DNA of 51,534 nt from Candidatus Parcubacteria bacterium (GCA_027450205.1 DAIDJL010000004.1:268413-319946), one strand, 5' to 3'; counted from the stretch's first letter, positions 14,338 to 22,883 are shown. Notes: a model not told the origin generated them from the letters alone. Made by a program: numbers and translations.

Positions 14338-15787
14338 ATTTCTTCGGACGCATCAACGGGAAAAATACCGTCTCGCGGATGGGCTTGTCCATCAATACCG
14401 CAAACAGGCGCTCGCTCACGCCGAACCCTCCTGCGGGCGGCATGCCGTATTGCAGTGCTTCCAAAAAATCCTCGTCGAGGCGCTGAGCCTCCGCATCCCC
14501 CGCTTCGCGCAGCTTCATCTGCTCCTCAAACCGGGCACGCTGATCATCCGGATCATTCAGTTCCGAAAATCCTTTGCCGAGCTCCGTACCGCACGCGACC
14601 ACCTGGAACCGCTCCACGACCGCAGGGTTCTCCGGATGCCGCTTGGCGAGCGGCTCGATCTCCACGGGCGGATTGGTCAAAAAGCACGGCTGGATGAGGG
14701 CCGGACGGACGGTTTTTTTGAAAATAAGGTCGATAAGGCGGCCCTTGCCCGCACCCTTTTCCGGCTCAAGTTTCAGTTCTTTGGCTTTTTTTAATAATTC
14801 CGCTCGATCAGCGGTAATCGGATCGAGTCCGCCGTTCGCTTTCTTGAACGCCTCCACGTAATCCACGGCCGGCCATTCGCCAGACCAGTCGATCTTCTTG
14901 CCGCCGAACTCCGTGACAAGCCCGCCGACGGTTTTCTCGATCACTTCTTTATATGTCCGTTCCACCAATTTCATCACATCACCGTAGTCGCTGTAAGCCC
15001 AATAGAACTCCAATGCGGTGTAATCCTGGAGATGCTCGCGGTCGATGCCCTCGTTGCGGAACACACGGCCGATCTCGAAGACCTTATCATACCCTCCCAC
15101 GAGCAGGCGTTTCAGCGGTAATTCAAGCGAGATACGCAGATAGAAGTCGGCATCAAGTGCATTGTGATGGGTGCGGAACGGCTCCGCTTCGGCACCACCG
15201 GGAAGATTCTCCAATACCGGCGTTTCCACTTCTAAAAATCCCTCCCTTTTTAATGCATTGCGGAACGTTTCCCAAAAAACGGTTTTTTTGCGGAATAGTT
15301 CGCGGAGGTTCTCGCCCGCGATCAGGTCGAGGTAGCGTTTGCGGAAACGAATATCCTCATTCTCCAAACCCTCCCACTTATCGGGCAGCGGCAAAAGGCT
15401 TTTTGAAGCCATTTGCAGCTCATGCGCCTCCAGGCTCTTCTCGCCACGCTTAGTAATAAACAAAGGTCCGGTGACGGAAATAAAATCCCCCATATCGAGC
15501 ACCGAGCGCCAAAAGGCGAGGTCGCTCAACGCGTCATCTTTTAACACCGCCTGGATCTTTCCCGATTCGTCCTCGATGTCGGCAAAAATAATCCTCCCTT
15601 GGTCGCGCAGACTTCGCAGCCGCCCGGTAAGCGAGACTTCCCCACCCGACGCAACCAACGCCTCAAAATCCTTGAGCGCGTGTGCGACCTCGAACGAACG
15701 CTTCACCCGCGCCGGATACGGATCGATGCCGGCCGCCTTTATGGCGTCCAGCTTCTTTCGCCGTTCCTGCACAATATCCTCTAACAT
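14336..15787 (-). CDS. lysS: Lysyl-tRNA synthetase, class II
   Basis: 483 residues, normal length. An N-terminal OB-fold for anticodon binding (about 50-150, VSLTGRLRSLRDQGRIIFADIED) is followed by the class II catalytic core. Motif 2 is FEIGRVFRNEGID with the following EHLQDYTALEFYWAY; motif 3 is GFGVSERLFAVL (Glu where many enzymes have Asp). It charges tRNA-Lys; a tRNA-Lys(CTT) gene is in this window at 46302. It is the last gene of the secY-adk-map-GT2-greA-lysS series, 19 bp after greA, without a Shine-Dalgarno site. Confidence 0.97.
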   Translation of the reverse strand: MLEDIVQERRKKLDAIKAAGIDPYPARVKRSFEVAHALKDFEALVASGGEVSLTGRLRSLRDQGRIIFADIEDESGKIQAVLKDDALSDLAFWRSVLDMGDFISVTGPLFITKRGEKSLEAHELQMASKSLLPLPDKWEGLENEDIRFRKRYLDLIAGENLRELFRKKTVFWETFRNALKREGFLEVETPVLENLPGGAEAEPFRTHHNALDADFYLRISLELPLKRLLVGGYDKVFEIGRVFRNEGIDREHLQDYTALEFYWAYSDYGDVMKLVERTYKEVIEKTVGGLVTEFGGKKIDWSGEWPAVDYVEAFKKANGGLDPITADRAELLKKAKELKLEPEKGAGKGRLIDLIFKKTVRPALIQPCFLTNPPVEIEPLAKRHPENPAVVERFQVVACGTELGKGFSELNDPDDQRARFEEQMKLREAGDAEAQRLDEDFLEALQYGMPPAGGFGVSERLFAVLMDKPIRETVFFPLMRPKK

Positions 15788-15806
15788 TACTTAATAATAC
15801 CGCGCG

Positions 15807-16265
15807 CTATGCAATCTTCAAAATTTCGTATATCATCACGCCCGCCGGAGTTGTGACACTAATCTTATCTCCCACCTTGTGATCCATGAACGCCTTGCCG
15901 AGCGGAGATTCGTCCGAGATCTTTCCTTCCTCCGGCTTGGCCTCATACTTGCCGACGATCGTATAGACCGACGTCTTTTCACCCTTCTTGATAGTGACCA
16001 CCGATCCGACCTGCACGGCACCGTTGGCCTCCGTTTTTTCTATGATGACCGCGTCTTTCAGCAGATCCTCCAGCTCAAAGATGCGTGTTTCCACGTTTGC
16101 CTGTTCCTCGCGCGCTTCAGCATACTCCGAATTTTCGGAGAGGTCGCCGTATTCTTTTGCCTGCTTCAACCGCTGCGCAACGTCGTTACGACGCTTGTTC
16201 TTAAGCTCATCAAGCTCCGTCTTGAATTCTTCCAAGCGTTCTTTTGTTAAATATTGCTTGCTCAT
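15807..16265 (-). CDS. greA: Transcription elongation factor GreA
   Basis: 152 residues. The N-terminal coiled coil (about 10-75, DELKNKRRNDVAQRLKQAKEYGDLSENSEYAEAREEQANV) carries the tip acidic residues in the DLSENSEY segment that enter the RNA polymerase secondary channel and stimulate cleavage of backtracked RNA. The C-terminal FKBP-like domain ends with SPLGKAFMDHKVGDKISVTTPAG. A TATTAT box 8 nt before ATG may provide a near-leaderless start in addition to read-through from the GT2 gene. Confidence 0.96.
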   Translation of the reverse strand: MSKQYLTKERLEEFKTELDELKNKRRNDVAQRLKQAKEYGDLSENSEYAEAREEQANVETRIFELEDLLKDAVIIEKTEANGAVQVGSVVTIKKGEKTSVYTIVGKYEAKPEEGKISDESPLGKAFMDHKVGDKISVTTPAGVMIYEILKIA

Positions 16266-16304
16266 TCTGGTTAATAATAGCCGCCCGATGGCGGTATTGA
16301 ATGG

Positions 16305-17036
16305 TTAAAGGCGGTATTGACCCCTCCATAACCTCCAACGGATTATACAGGTTTCGCCCAGAACATTCAAGTAGGCCGATGCTTTAACGTGCGAACGGGT
16401 GTCGTTGACCCAATGCACCGGTATTTCCTTGATCTTATAGCCCATCCGCTTGGCAAGGGCGAGAATTTCCACGTCAAATCCCCAGCCCCCGATCGTGGAT
16501 ATGGTGAATATCTTCTCCGCCGCTTCGCCGGTAAACGCCTTGAACCCGCACTGCGTGTCCCAGATGCCCCACAGGCCGAGAACGGTTTGGAATATAAGGT
16601 TTCCCACCTTGCCCGGGATCCGGCGATACCATGGTTCCGGCGGATCAAGCTGCGCACCGCTCATTGCGCGCGAACCGATCACCACATCCGCCCCCTCCTT
16701 AAAAAGCGGCATCATCTTCTCAAACTGATCAATGGATGTTGAATTGTCGGCGTCGGTAAAAAGCCGCACCGTGCCCGTCGCAAGCAGCATCCCCTGCCGC
16801 ACCGTGCCGCCCTTGCCGCCATTGTTCTTTATATCGATCAGCTTGAGATTCTTCACCATCTTTGCCATATTCTTTACGATCGTCGAGGTATTATCCGTAG
16901 AACCGTCGTTCACCACCAGGATCTCATACGAAAAATCCACGCTGGCGAGGCGCTTGTCCATGTCGATGAGCGTCTGCGGGATCCGTTCGGCCTCGTTGTA
17001 CGCAGGAATAACGATGGAGAGATATGGCTGAGCCAT
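16305..17036 (-). CDS. Family 2 glycosyltransferase (polyprenyl-phosphate sugar transferase type)
   Basis: 243 residues. GT-A fold motifs are SIVIPAYNEAERIPQTL at the N-terminus, VNDGSTDNTS for nucleotide binding, TDADNST as the DxD-type metal site (about residue 96), and GFKAFTGEAAEKIF with GWGFDVEILALAKRMGYKIKEIPVHW near the end. This is the pattern of dolichyl- or undecaprenyl-phosphate hexosyltransferases that make lipid-linked sugars for surface glycans. There are no C-terminal membrane helices. It lies between map and greA, an insertion in the usual secY-adk-map series. Confidence 0.88.
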   Translation of the reverse strand: MAQPYLSIVIPAYNEAERIPQTLIDMDKRLASVDFSYEILVVNDGSTDNTSTIVKNMAKMVKNLKLIDIKNNGGKGGTVRQGMLLATGTVRLFTDADNSTSIDQFEKMMPLFKEGADVVIGSRAMSGAQLDPPEPWYRRIPGKVGNLIFQTVLGLWGIWDTQCGFKAFTGEAAEKIFTISTIGGWGFDVEILALAKRMGYKIKEIPVHWVNDTRSHVKASAYLNVLGETCIIRWRLWRGQYRL

Positions 17037-17089
17037 GTACTACCATAATATCACGAATCAGCGTACGACGCTCCCCGATTCACGCGCGA

Positions 17090-17848
17090 TTACACCCTGG
17101 TCAGAATCAATGGACCCGCATCCGTGATCGCCACCGTGTGCTCAAAATGCGCCGCGTGCGAGCGATCCATCGTGCCATAACTTTCATCCTTCAGCTGCAC
17201 GATCGCACCGGCACCGACCGTGACCATCGGTTCTATCGCGATCACCATGCCGGACACAAGCTTTACACCGGTTCCCCGGTCGCCGAAGTTGAACACCGTC
17301 GGATCCTCGTGAAGCGCGCGGCCGATACCGTGCCCGGTCAACCCTTCCGCAATGGAAAACTTATGCTTACGAACCACGCGTTCGATGGCGTAACCGATAT
17401 CGCCAAGCGTGTTGCCGGGTTTTGCCTCTTTTATTCCCGCATAGAGCGATTCTTCGGTGACGGCCATGAGCTTCTTATCTTCGGCAGGAACTTTCCCGAC
17501 GGCCGCGGTGATCGCAGCGTCAAGATAAAATCCTTCGTGCTTCAATCCGAGGTCAAGCTTTACGATGTCGCCGTCGCGCAGAACGTAGTTGGACGGCTGG
17601 CCGTGCACCACGACGTCGTTCACTGACGCGCACAGCGTGTATGGATACGCACGGCGCGCGCCTTCGGGCCGATAGTTCAAAAATGCAGGCGTATCGCCGC
17701 CCTCCGTTATTATCTTTCGAGCGACGCGATCCAATGAAAGCGTCGTAACGCCGGGGCGCACCTCGCTCCTGAGCCGCTGGAGCACGGCGCCGAGGCGGCG
17801 TCCGCCTTCCGCCATGATTTTTATTTCCTGCGGAGTTCGTAATTCCAT
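17090..17848 (-). CDS. map: Methionine aminopeptidase type I
   Basis: 252 residues. It removes the initiator Met from nascent proteins. All five metal ligands are visible: Asp in DIVKLDLGL and in FYLDAAIT, His in GHGIGRALHE, Glu in IAIEPM, and Glu in AHFEHTVAIT. Its start is 9 bp after the adk-like gene. The secY-adk-map order is the normal spc continuation, but infA, rpmJ, rpsM, rpsK, rpsD, rpoA and rplQ do not follow here. Confidence 0.97.
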   Translation of the reverse strand: MELRTPQEIKIMAEGGRRLGAVLQRLRSEVRPGVTTLSLDRVARKIITEGGDTPAFLNYRPEGARRAYPYTLCASVNDVVVHGQPSNYVLRDGDIVKLDLGLKHEGFYLDAAITAAVGKVPAEDKKLMAVTEESLYAGIKEAKPGNTLGDIGYAIERVVRKHKFSIAEGLTGHGIGRALHEDPTVFNFGDRGTGVKLVSGMVIAIEPMVTVGAGAIVQLKDESYGTMDRSHAAHFEHTVAITDAGPLILTRV

Positions 17849-17857
17849 GTTGTGACG

Positions 17858-18472
17858 TTATTTCATGCCGGCGATATGCCGGCGGACGGCCGCTTCGATC
17901 CTTTTTCCCACCGCGGCTTCGGTGCCCATTCCCGATATCCTCTTAACCGTATACCGCCCGTTAAAAAAGGCAACCACGCGCACGACCTGTTCTTTATAAT
18001 ATTTCTGCCGGTTGCGGAGCGCGCGGACACTGTCGTCATCACGCTTCACTGATTTCCCGTTCATATAAATGCGGCGTGCCGCGGCGCGCTTGAACATTTC
18101 TCCCGCGGGAATATGCAGATAGATGACGAGCGGGTCGCTCCGTTTCGCCCGCACAAGCTCGCGCGCGACGAGCTTCGCCTCGTTGATCATTTTGGGCGTG
18201 CCATTAAAAAGGATGCCTCGTGCGGCAGGGGTTCCCGCGATCACCCGCTTGAAGATAGTACGCACCACCGCCGTGGGCGTCAGCTTGCCGACCGCCGTCG
18301 TCCTGGCGTAATCATATTGCGCGAGCACGGCAGGCATTCGCACTTCGCGGCCCATATCAAGATTATAAAAATGATATTTCTTAGCCAGCCGCACTGCCTG
18401 TGTTCCTTTTCCGGACGCGGGATCTCCGAGGAGTATCACATTGAACGGCTTTCGCGGGGCTACGGGTCTCAT
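17858..18472 (-). CDS. Adenylate-kinase-like P-loop kinase, second copy
   Basis: 204 residues. The P-loop is GDPASGKGTQ (about residues 16-25). The segment FNGTPKMINEAKLV corresponds to the adenylate kinase FDGxPR block, but with Asn for Asp and Lys for Arg. A LID-type stretch RRIYMNGKSVKRDDDS is followed by NRQKYYKEQV, where catalytic Arg/Asp residues are expected. Changes in the AMP-binding block suggest another nucleotide substrate or a regulatory role. It starts 6 bp after the adk gene, in the same operon. Confidence 0.75.
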   Translation of the reverse strand: MRPVAPRKPFNVILLGDPASGKGTQAVRLAKKYHFYNLDMGREVRMPAVLAQYDYARTTAVGKLTPTAVVRTIFKRVIAGTPAARGILFNGTPKMINEAKLVARELVRAKRSDPLVIYLHIPAGEMFKRAAARRIYMNGKSVKRDDDSVRALRNRQKYYKEQVVRVVAFFNGRYTVKRISGMGTEAAVGKRIEAAVRRHIAGMK

Positions 18473-18478
18473 ACTTTT

Positions 18479-19051
18479 TTAATCAATGCCAAGCGCTTTA
18501 TTGATGTTTGCAGCGATCTCGTCCGGCGCAGGGGTGCCGTCAACGGCAATAAATGCCGTCTGCTCCTTTAAATAATCCATTGCGGGCTTTATCGTATCAT
18601 CGTAATCACGAAAGCGCTGGGTGATCGCTTCGGGCGTATCGTCCACCCGGGTCTCGTGCTGGGCACGCAACAGCAGCCGTTTGATGCACTCCTCGCGCGG
18701 CACATCGATAAAAAGCGTCGCCATCCTATCCATTCCATGTTCTTTCAGATATTCCACCAAAAATTTCCCCTGGCCAAGCCGGCGGGGTACGCCGTCAAAA
18801 ATGATCCCCTTCTCATACGGGATCAACGGAAGCTGATCCTTCAACACCTCTATGATGAGCTCGTCCGAAAGCAGTGTTCCGTGATCTATCGCCTTGATCT
18901 TATCCGCAAGTGGTCCGCCCTTCGCCAAAATTGCGCGAAGCGTACCCCCCATCTCCCAAAATAAAAAACCGAGCTTCTCCGCCAGTCTTTTTCCCTGCGT
19001 TCCCTTGCCCGATCCCTGCGGCCCGGCAATGAAAATTATATTGTAGTTCAT
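18479..19051 (-). CDS. adk: Adenylate kinase
   Basis: 190 residues from ATG 19051, the short form without a zinc LID. P-loop GPQGSGKGTQ, AMP-binding FDGVPRRLGQ, and HETRVDDTPEAITQRFRDYDDTI with the LID arginines. It converts AMP and ATP to ADP. It is the usual neighbour of secY in the spc region. The -10 TACAAT (19062-19057) is 5 nt before ATG 19051, suggesting its own near-leaderless promoter after the secY terminator element. The longer frame start at 19090 lies upstream of that box and is rejected. Confidence 0.88.
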   Translation of the reverse strand: MNYNIIFIAGPQGSGKGTQGKRLAEKLGFLFWEMGGTLRAILAKGGPLADKIKAIDHGTLLSDELIIEVLKDQLPLIPYEKGIIFDGVPRRLGQGKFLVEYLKEHGMDRMATLFIDVPREECIKRLLLRAQHETRVDDTPEAITQRFRDYDDTIKPAMDYLKEQTAFIAVDGTPAPDEIAANINKALGID

Positions 19052-19130
19052 TGGTGATTGTATAATAGCAAATATTTCAAATACTTCCAAATATTAGAAA
19101 ATTATTCACTAAAACACGAATAAAACACCC

Positions 19131-19205
19131 CTTCTTTTAAAAGGGATCCCGGAGCAGTGAAAGCGGTGGGGTCGGCAGACCGGAACGCCATCCTGTTAAA
19201 AGAAG
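19131..19205 (-). terminator. Structured 3' element of secY (shared family)
   Basis: Outer arms CTTCTTTTAA (19131-19140) and TTAAAAGAAG (19196-19205) pair and continue with one mismatch into AGG/CCT. Inside, on the minus strand, is GGATGGCGTTCC followed by hairpin GGTC-TGCC-GACC (19181-19170). The element starts about 8 bp after the secY stop. The same layout occurs after fusA and tuf. It probably ends or processes the transcript. Confidence 0.65.
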
Positions 19206-19212
19206 AATTGTC

Positions 19213-20484
19213 TTATTCGATTCCCTCATACTCCCTGACTGTCAACTGCGAATCCACCTGCCGCATGGTCTCCAAAGCGACCGCAACAACGATAAGAAGC
19301 GCGGTGCCGCTGATCGTAAGCACGGAAACGCCCGTAACCGACTGCACGATAATCGGCAAAATCGCAATAAGACCAAGGAATGCCGCGCCGAAGAAGGTGA
19401 TGCGGTTCACGACACCATGAAAATATTTCTCGGTGCTGTCACCAGGACGAATGCCCGGCACAAATCCTCCGCTCTGCTGAAGATTCTTGGCAACCTCTTC
19501 CGGATTGAACGTGATCGCGGTATAAAAATACGTGAAGACGAACACCAGTAAAAAGTAGAAGATGCCGTAATAAAGCTGGTTCGCCACGAAGCCTTGCGCG
19601 AAGTCGCTCACCCTGAGCCCCCATGTCGGCGAGAAGAGCACCACGATCTGCGCGAGGAACTGCGGGAAGAGCAATACCGAGATCGCGAAAATAAGCGGAA
19701 TCATGCCCGCCTGGTTCACCTTGAGCGGGAGGTAGCTCTGGGCGCCGCCGTACATCTTGGTGCCCCGTACGCGCCGCGCGTACGCAACCGGTATTTTTCG
19801 TTCGCCTTCATTAAGATACACGACGCCGGCGATGAGCAATAATCCGATGACGATGAACCCTATATATGAGGTAAGAAGCTGGGCGGTGTATGACGCGAAC
19901 GCGAGTCCGACGCTCGACGGGAGGCGGCTAATGATACCCGCCAAAATAATAAGTGAAATGCCGTTGCCTACCTTCTCCTCCGTAATGAGCTCACCGAGCC
20001 AGAGCGCGATCATGGATCCACACGTGATCACGATGACATTACGAACGAGACTGAAGGTGTCGGGCCGCGCGATAACACCCTGCGAGATGAGCAGGCTTAA
20101 AAAGCCGTATGACTGCACGAATGCGAATGGCACGGTGAGCAGGCGCGAATATTGGTTGAACTTTGCCTGGCCGCGCGCGCCCTCCTCGTAATACATCGCC
20201 TTCATCTTCGGGAAGATGATCGTCATAAGCTGCATGACGATGGTGGATGTAATGTACGGACCGACGCCAAGCATGACCACCGAAAGGTTCGCAAGGCCGC
20301 CGCCGGAAAAGAAGTTAAGGAACCCAAGGAGCTGGTTGGAGTTGAAATAGTTCTGGAGCGCCGCCGCGTCCACGCCGGGGATCGGAATGGCGGCCAGCAC
20401 GCGATATGCAACCAAAAGTCCGAGAACAATGAGTATCTTGTTCCGGAGCTCCTTTACTTTGAATATCTGTAAAAATCTTTCCAT
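19213..20484 (-). CDS. secY: Preprotein translocase subunit SecY
   Basis: 423 residues with ten predicted membrane segments. Typical SecY stretches are the start LQIFKVKELRNKILIVLGLLV, FFSGGGLANLSVVMLGVGPYITSTIVMQL (plug and TM2), QSYLPLKVNQAGMIPLIFA, and FNPEEVAKNLQQSGGFVPGIRPGDST. It forms the channel for protein export. A strong hairpin separates it from rplO, and a weak TAAGAT box lies 6 nt before its ATG, so it may have its own promoter. The tip of the cytoplasmic loop sequences looks normal. Confidence 0.97.
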   Translation of the reverse strand: MERFLQIFKVKELRNKILIVLGLLVAYRVLAAIPIPGVDAAALQNYFNSNQLLGFLNFFSGGGLANLSVVMLGVGPYITSTIVMQLMTIIFPKMKAMYYEEGARGQAKFNQYSRLLTVPFAFVQSYGFLSLLISQGVIARPDTFSLVRNVIVITCGSMIALWLGELITEEKVGNGISLIILAGIISRLPSSVGLAFASYTAQLLTSYIGFIVIGLLLIAGVVYLNEGERKIPVAYARRVRGTKMYGGAQSYLPLKVNQAGMIPLIFAISVLLFPQFLAQIVVLFSPTWGLRVSDFAQGFVANQLYYGIFYFLLVFVFTYFYTAITFNPEEVAKNLQQSGGFVPGIRPGDSTEKYFHGVVNRITFFGAAFLGLIAILPIIVQSVTGVSVLTISGTALLIVVAVALETMRQVDSQLTVREYEGIE

Positions 20485-20513
20485 TTCTTTATCTTACATT
20501 AAACAAAGGAAGA

Positions 20514-20580
20514 AACGAATATGACCAGTCCTTTGCCGAACGGTCCATCTTGGGGAGGCAAAGGACTGGTCATATTCGTT
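20514..20580 (-). terminator. 24-bp perfect hairpin between rplO and secY
   Basis: Arms 20514-20537 and 20557-20580 are perfectly complementary with a 19-nt loop, and U-rich sequence follows on the minus strand. It begins at the rplO stop codon, inside the spc operon. The loop is nearly the same as that of the hairpin after tRNA-Cys (45199-45237). Confidence 0.8.
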
Positions 20581-21023
20581 TAAGATACCACCTTTCCCCC
20601 GGCCTTTTCGATCTTTTCTTTGGCGCTGGCAGACACCTCAAAACCGGTGACCGAGATCGGGAATGCGATATCCCCGGCGGCAAGGATCTTTACTTTACCC
20701 TTATAATCCTTTTTTAACAATTTTATGCTGCGCAGAAACGCATAGCCGACCTCCAGCGGTACGCCGGCCTTGACATGCGGCTTAAGGCTGTTTGAAAGCA
20801 TGCCGAGGTTGAACACGACCGGGACGTCGCGCTTGGGTTTATTGCGGAACCCCCGCATCTTCGGGATCTTAAGGATAATGTCGCGCTCCGCCGGGCGGAT
20901 ACGATGGCCTGAACGGGACCGCTGTCCTTTTACGCCGCGGCCGGAATAACTGCCGCGCTTGCCGCTGCGGCCGATACGCTGGAGGCGCTTGGCGCGAATA
21001 GGAGTTTTTGAATGAAGTTTCAT
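20580..21023 (-). CDS. rplO: Ribosomal protein uL15
   Basis: 147 residues, normal length. The extended basic N-terminal arm (GRSGKRGSYSGRGVKGQRSRSGHR) threads into 23S rRNA; the C-terminal domain ends ISVTGFEVSASAKEKIEKAGGKV, the typical L15 close. It directly follows rpsE with 22 bp between, where most bacteria have rpmD (L30). The next gene secY is separated by a long hairpin. Confidence 0.97.
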   Translation of the reverse strand: MKLHSKTPIRAKRLQRIGRSGKRGSYSGRGVKGQRSRSGHRIRPAERDIILKIPKMRGFRNKPKRDVPVVFNLGMLSNSLKPHVKAGVPLEVGYAFLRSIKLLKKDYKGKVKILAAGDIAFPISVTGFEVSASAKEKIEKAGGKVVS

Positions 21024-21045
21024 GATAGTGATAGTGGTCAGAAGG

Positions 21046-21546
21046 TTATGCCTTTAATTTCTTTAGCGCCTCAATGGTCGCCATCGCATTCGTGAGCTTG
21101 TTCGGCGTACGGCCAAGGATCTTTGCCGTTGCGTCCTTGATGCCGGCGAACGCAAGCACAAAACGCACCGAACCGCCGGCGCGGAGGCCATGCCCCTTGC
21201 TGGCCGGCTTGATCATCACCTTGGCGGCGCTGTACTTCGCGTTCACCTCGTGCGCGATGGTGCGGCCGTCCTTAAGGCTGATCGTCAAAAGATTCTTCTT
21301 TGCGTCGGCTTTTGCCTTTGCCACTGCCTGCTGGACGTCAAGACCTTTCGCCACGCCGATGCCGATGCGGCCGCGCTCGTCGCCGATCACGATCGTGACG
21401 CGGAAACGGAAGCGCTTGCCTCCGGCGACGACGCGGGTCACGCGGCGATTGTCCAGCACGCGCTCTTTGAACTCCTCGCGCACCACAGGGCGATCGCGAT
21501 CCGGCCGTCTATTGAATGTTCTTGGCGATGATGTCTTTTCTGCCAT
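21046..21546 (-). CDS. rpsE: Ribosomal protein uS5
   Basis: 166 residues from ATG 21546 (MAEKTSSPRTFNRRPD). The double-stranded RNA-binding-type N-domain has FRFRVTIVIGDERGRIGIGVAKG and the C-domain SAAKVMIKPASKGHGLRAGGSVRFVLAFAGIKDATAKILG. It lies at the 30S entry site for mRNA and affects fidelity. The frame extends to 21582, but that start overlaps the end of rplR and lacks support. L30 is not encoded downstream. Confidence 0.96.
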   Translation of the reverse strand: MAEKTSSPRTFNRRPDRDRPVVREEFKERVLDNRRVTRVVAGGKRFRFRVTIVIGDERGRIGIGVAKGLDVQQAVAKAKADAKKNLLTISLKDGRTIAHEVNAKYSAAKVMIKPASKGHGLRAGGSVRFVLAFAGIKDATAKILGRTPNKLTNAMATIEALKKLKA

Positions 21547-21550
21547 GATT

Positions 21551-21922
21551 TTATATAGTAAGTCCGCCTTTTTTTGCTCCATCGACGAAGCTCTTTACCC
21601 GGCCGTGGAACTTATAAGAGCGGCGATCGAACACTGCGGATTTGATGCCCAGCTCCCCTGCTTTCTTTCCGATGAATTCGCCGACGGAAAACGCGTCCGC
21701 GGTTTTATTCCCTTTAACCGCTCCCTTTGCAGCCTTCTCCATAGCAAAGCTCGATGCAGAAAGAAGCGTATTCCCCTTTACATCATCAATAAGTTGCGCG
21801 TAGAAATAGCGGTTACTGCGTCGTACGGCAAGGCGCGGGCGCACCGCGGTGCCGGAAATCGCGGCGCGAACGCGTGCAACGCGGCGGATCCTTTTTTGGT
21901 TGAGTTTCTTTTTTGCTTTCAT
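21551..21922 (-). CDS. rplR: Ribosomal protein uL18
   Basis: 123 residues. Basic start KKKLNQKRIRRVARVRAAISG, then RPRLAVRRSNRYFYAQLIDD and the end KFHGRVKSFVDGAKKGGLTI, all typical of L18, which binds 5S rRNA with L5. It sits between rplF and rpsE in the standard spc order, with 17 bp to rplF and 4 bp to rpsE. Confidence 0.96.
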   Translation of the reverse strand: MKAKKKLNQKRIRRVARVRAAISGTAVRPRLAVRRSNRYFYAQLIDDVKGNTLLSASSFAMEKAAKGAVKGNKTADAFSVGEFIGKKAGELGIKSAVFDRRSYKFHGRVKSFVDGAKKGGLTI

Positions 21923-21939
21923 GGAAATGGATAATGATA

Positions 21940-22482
21940 TTATGCCGCAGCGGCGCCAGCCTTCTTACCAACCTTTCTGCGGATGACCTCGCCCTGATAA
22001 TGTATGCCCTTGCCCTTGTATGGCTCCGGTTTCTTAAGTGCGCGGATCTCTGCAGCAGCCTGGCCGACGGCGTCTTTATCAATGCCGGTCACCTTGATGA
22101 TGTTCTTATCAACCGTGATCGCAACATTCTCCGGGATCGGCAAACGGACCGGCAGTGCGTATCCCAGGAAAAGCACGAGCTCCTTCCCTTCCACCGTGGC
22201 GCGATAACCGACGCCTTCAATCTCAAGGATCTTGGTGAATCCGATGGTCACGCCTTCGATCGCATTCTTTGCAAGCGACCAGATCGTTCCCTGGAGAGCG
22301 GTCGTCTTTATTTCCGGCGCGGCGCTGACCCAAAAGTTCCCGCCCTCGGTCCTGACATCAACTCCGGCGGGAAGCGCTATTTTCAACTCCCCTTTCGGCC
22401 CTTTGATCGTCAATATACCGCCATTCTGGACGAGGGTCGCGCCTTCGGTGATCGCAATAGGTTTTTTGATAAGTCGGCTCAT
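21940..22482 (-). CDS. rplF: Ribosomal protein uL6
   Basis: 180 residues from ATG 22482 (MSRLIKKPIAI), the usual L6 start. Two homologous alpha/beta domains; the second carries the family signature KPEPYKGKGIHYQGEVIRRKVGKKAG near the end. L6 supports the factor-binding region of the 50S subunit. The extra upstream codons of the frame (to 22512) overlap rpsH and are not used. Confidence 0.97.
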   Translation of the reverse strand: MSRLIKKPIAITEGATLVQNGGILTIKGPKGELKIALPAGVDVRTEGGNFWVSAAPEIKTTALQGTIWSLAKNAIEGVTIGFTKILEIEGVGYRATVEGKELVLFLGYALPVRLPIPENVAITVDKNIIKVTGIDKDAVGQAAAEIRALKKPEPYKGKGIHYQGEVIRRKVGKKAGAAAA

Positions 22483-22498
22483 GGGATTCAGTGATAAA

Positions 22499-22879
22499 TT
22501 ACCAGATTTCAAAAAGATATTCTCCGCCGACCTTCTGTTTTTTCGCCTCGGAACCGGTCATAATGCCCTTCGAGGTCGAAAGCATGGAAAGCCCGTGGCC
22601 CCGCTTGACCGTCGGAAGGCTGCGATAGTCCGCATACGTATGGCGGCTCGGCTTGCTCATGATCTTGAAATCGTTTACCGCCGCTTCTTTGTTTTTATAG
22701 GCAAGGCGCACTACGATCATGCTTTTCTTTCCCACCGCCTCCTTTTCCGCGCTTTTAACATACCCGTGCTCAACAAGTTTTGTGAGTATCGCAAAATCCA
22801 TCTTCGTGAACGGGAAGGTTATTTTGTCTTTCTTTGCCCGTGTGGCATTTTTAAGTTCGGAAAGGATGTTGTAGTGCAT
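22499..22879 (-). CDS. rpsH: Ribosomal protein uS8
   Basis: 126 residues. The N-domain contains LSELKNATRAKKDKITFPFTKMDFAILTKLVEHGYV; the C-terminal rRNA-binding part has LPTVKRGHGLSMLSTSKGIMTGSEAKKQKVGGEYLFEIW, with the conserved G-STS-G-M-T pattern. S8 nucleates assembly of the 30S platform. There are 4 bp to rpsN upstream. Confidence 0.97.
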   Translation of the reverse strand: MHYNILSELKNATRAKKDKITFPFTKMDFAILTKLVEHGYVKSAEKEAVGKKSMIVVRLAYKNKEAAVNDFKIMSKPSRHTYADYRSLPTVKRGHGLSMLSTSKGIMTGSEAKKQKVGGEYLFEIW

Positions 22880-22883
22880 AAGA

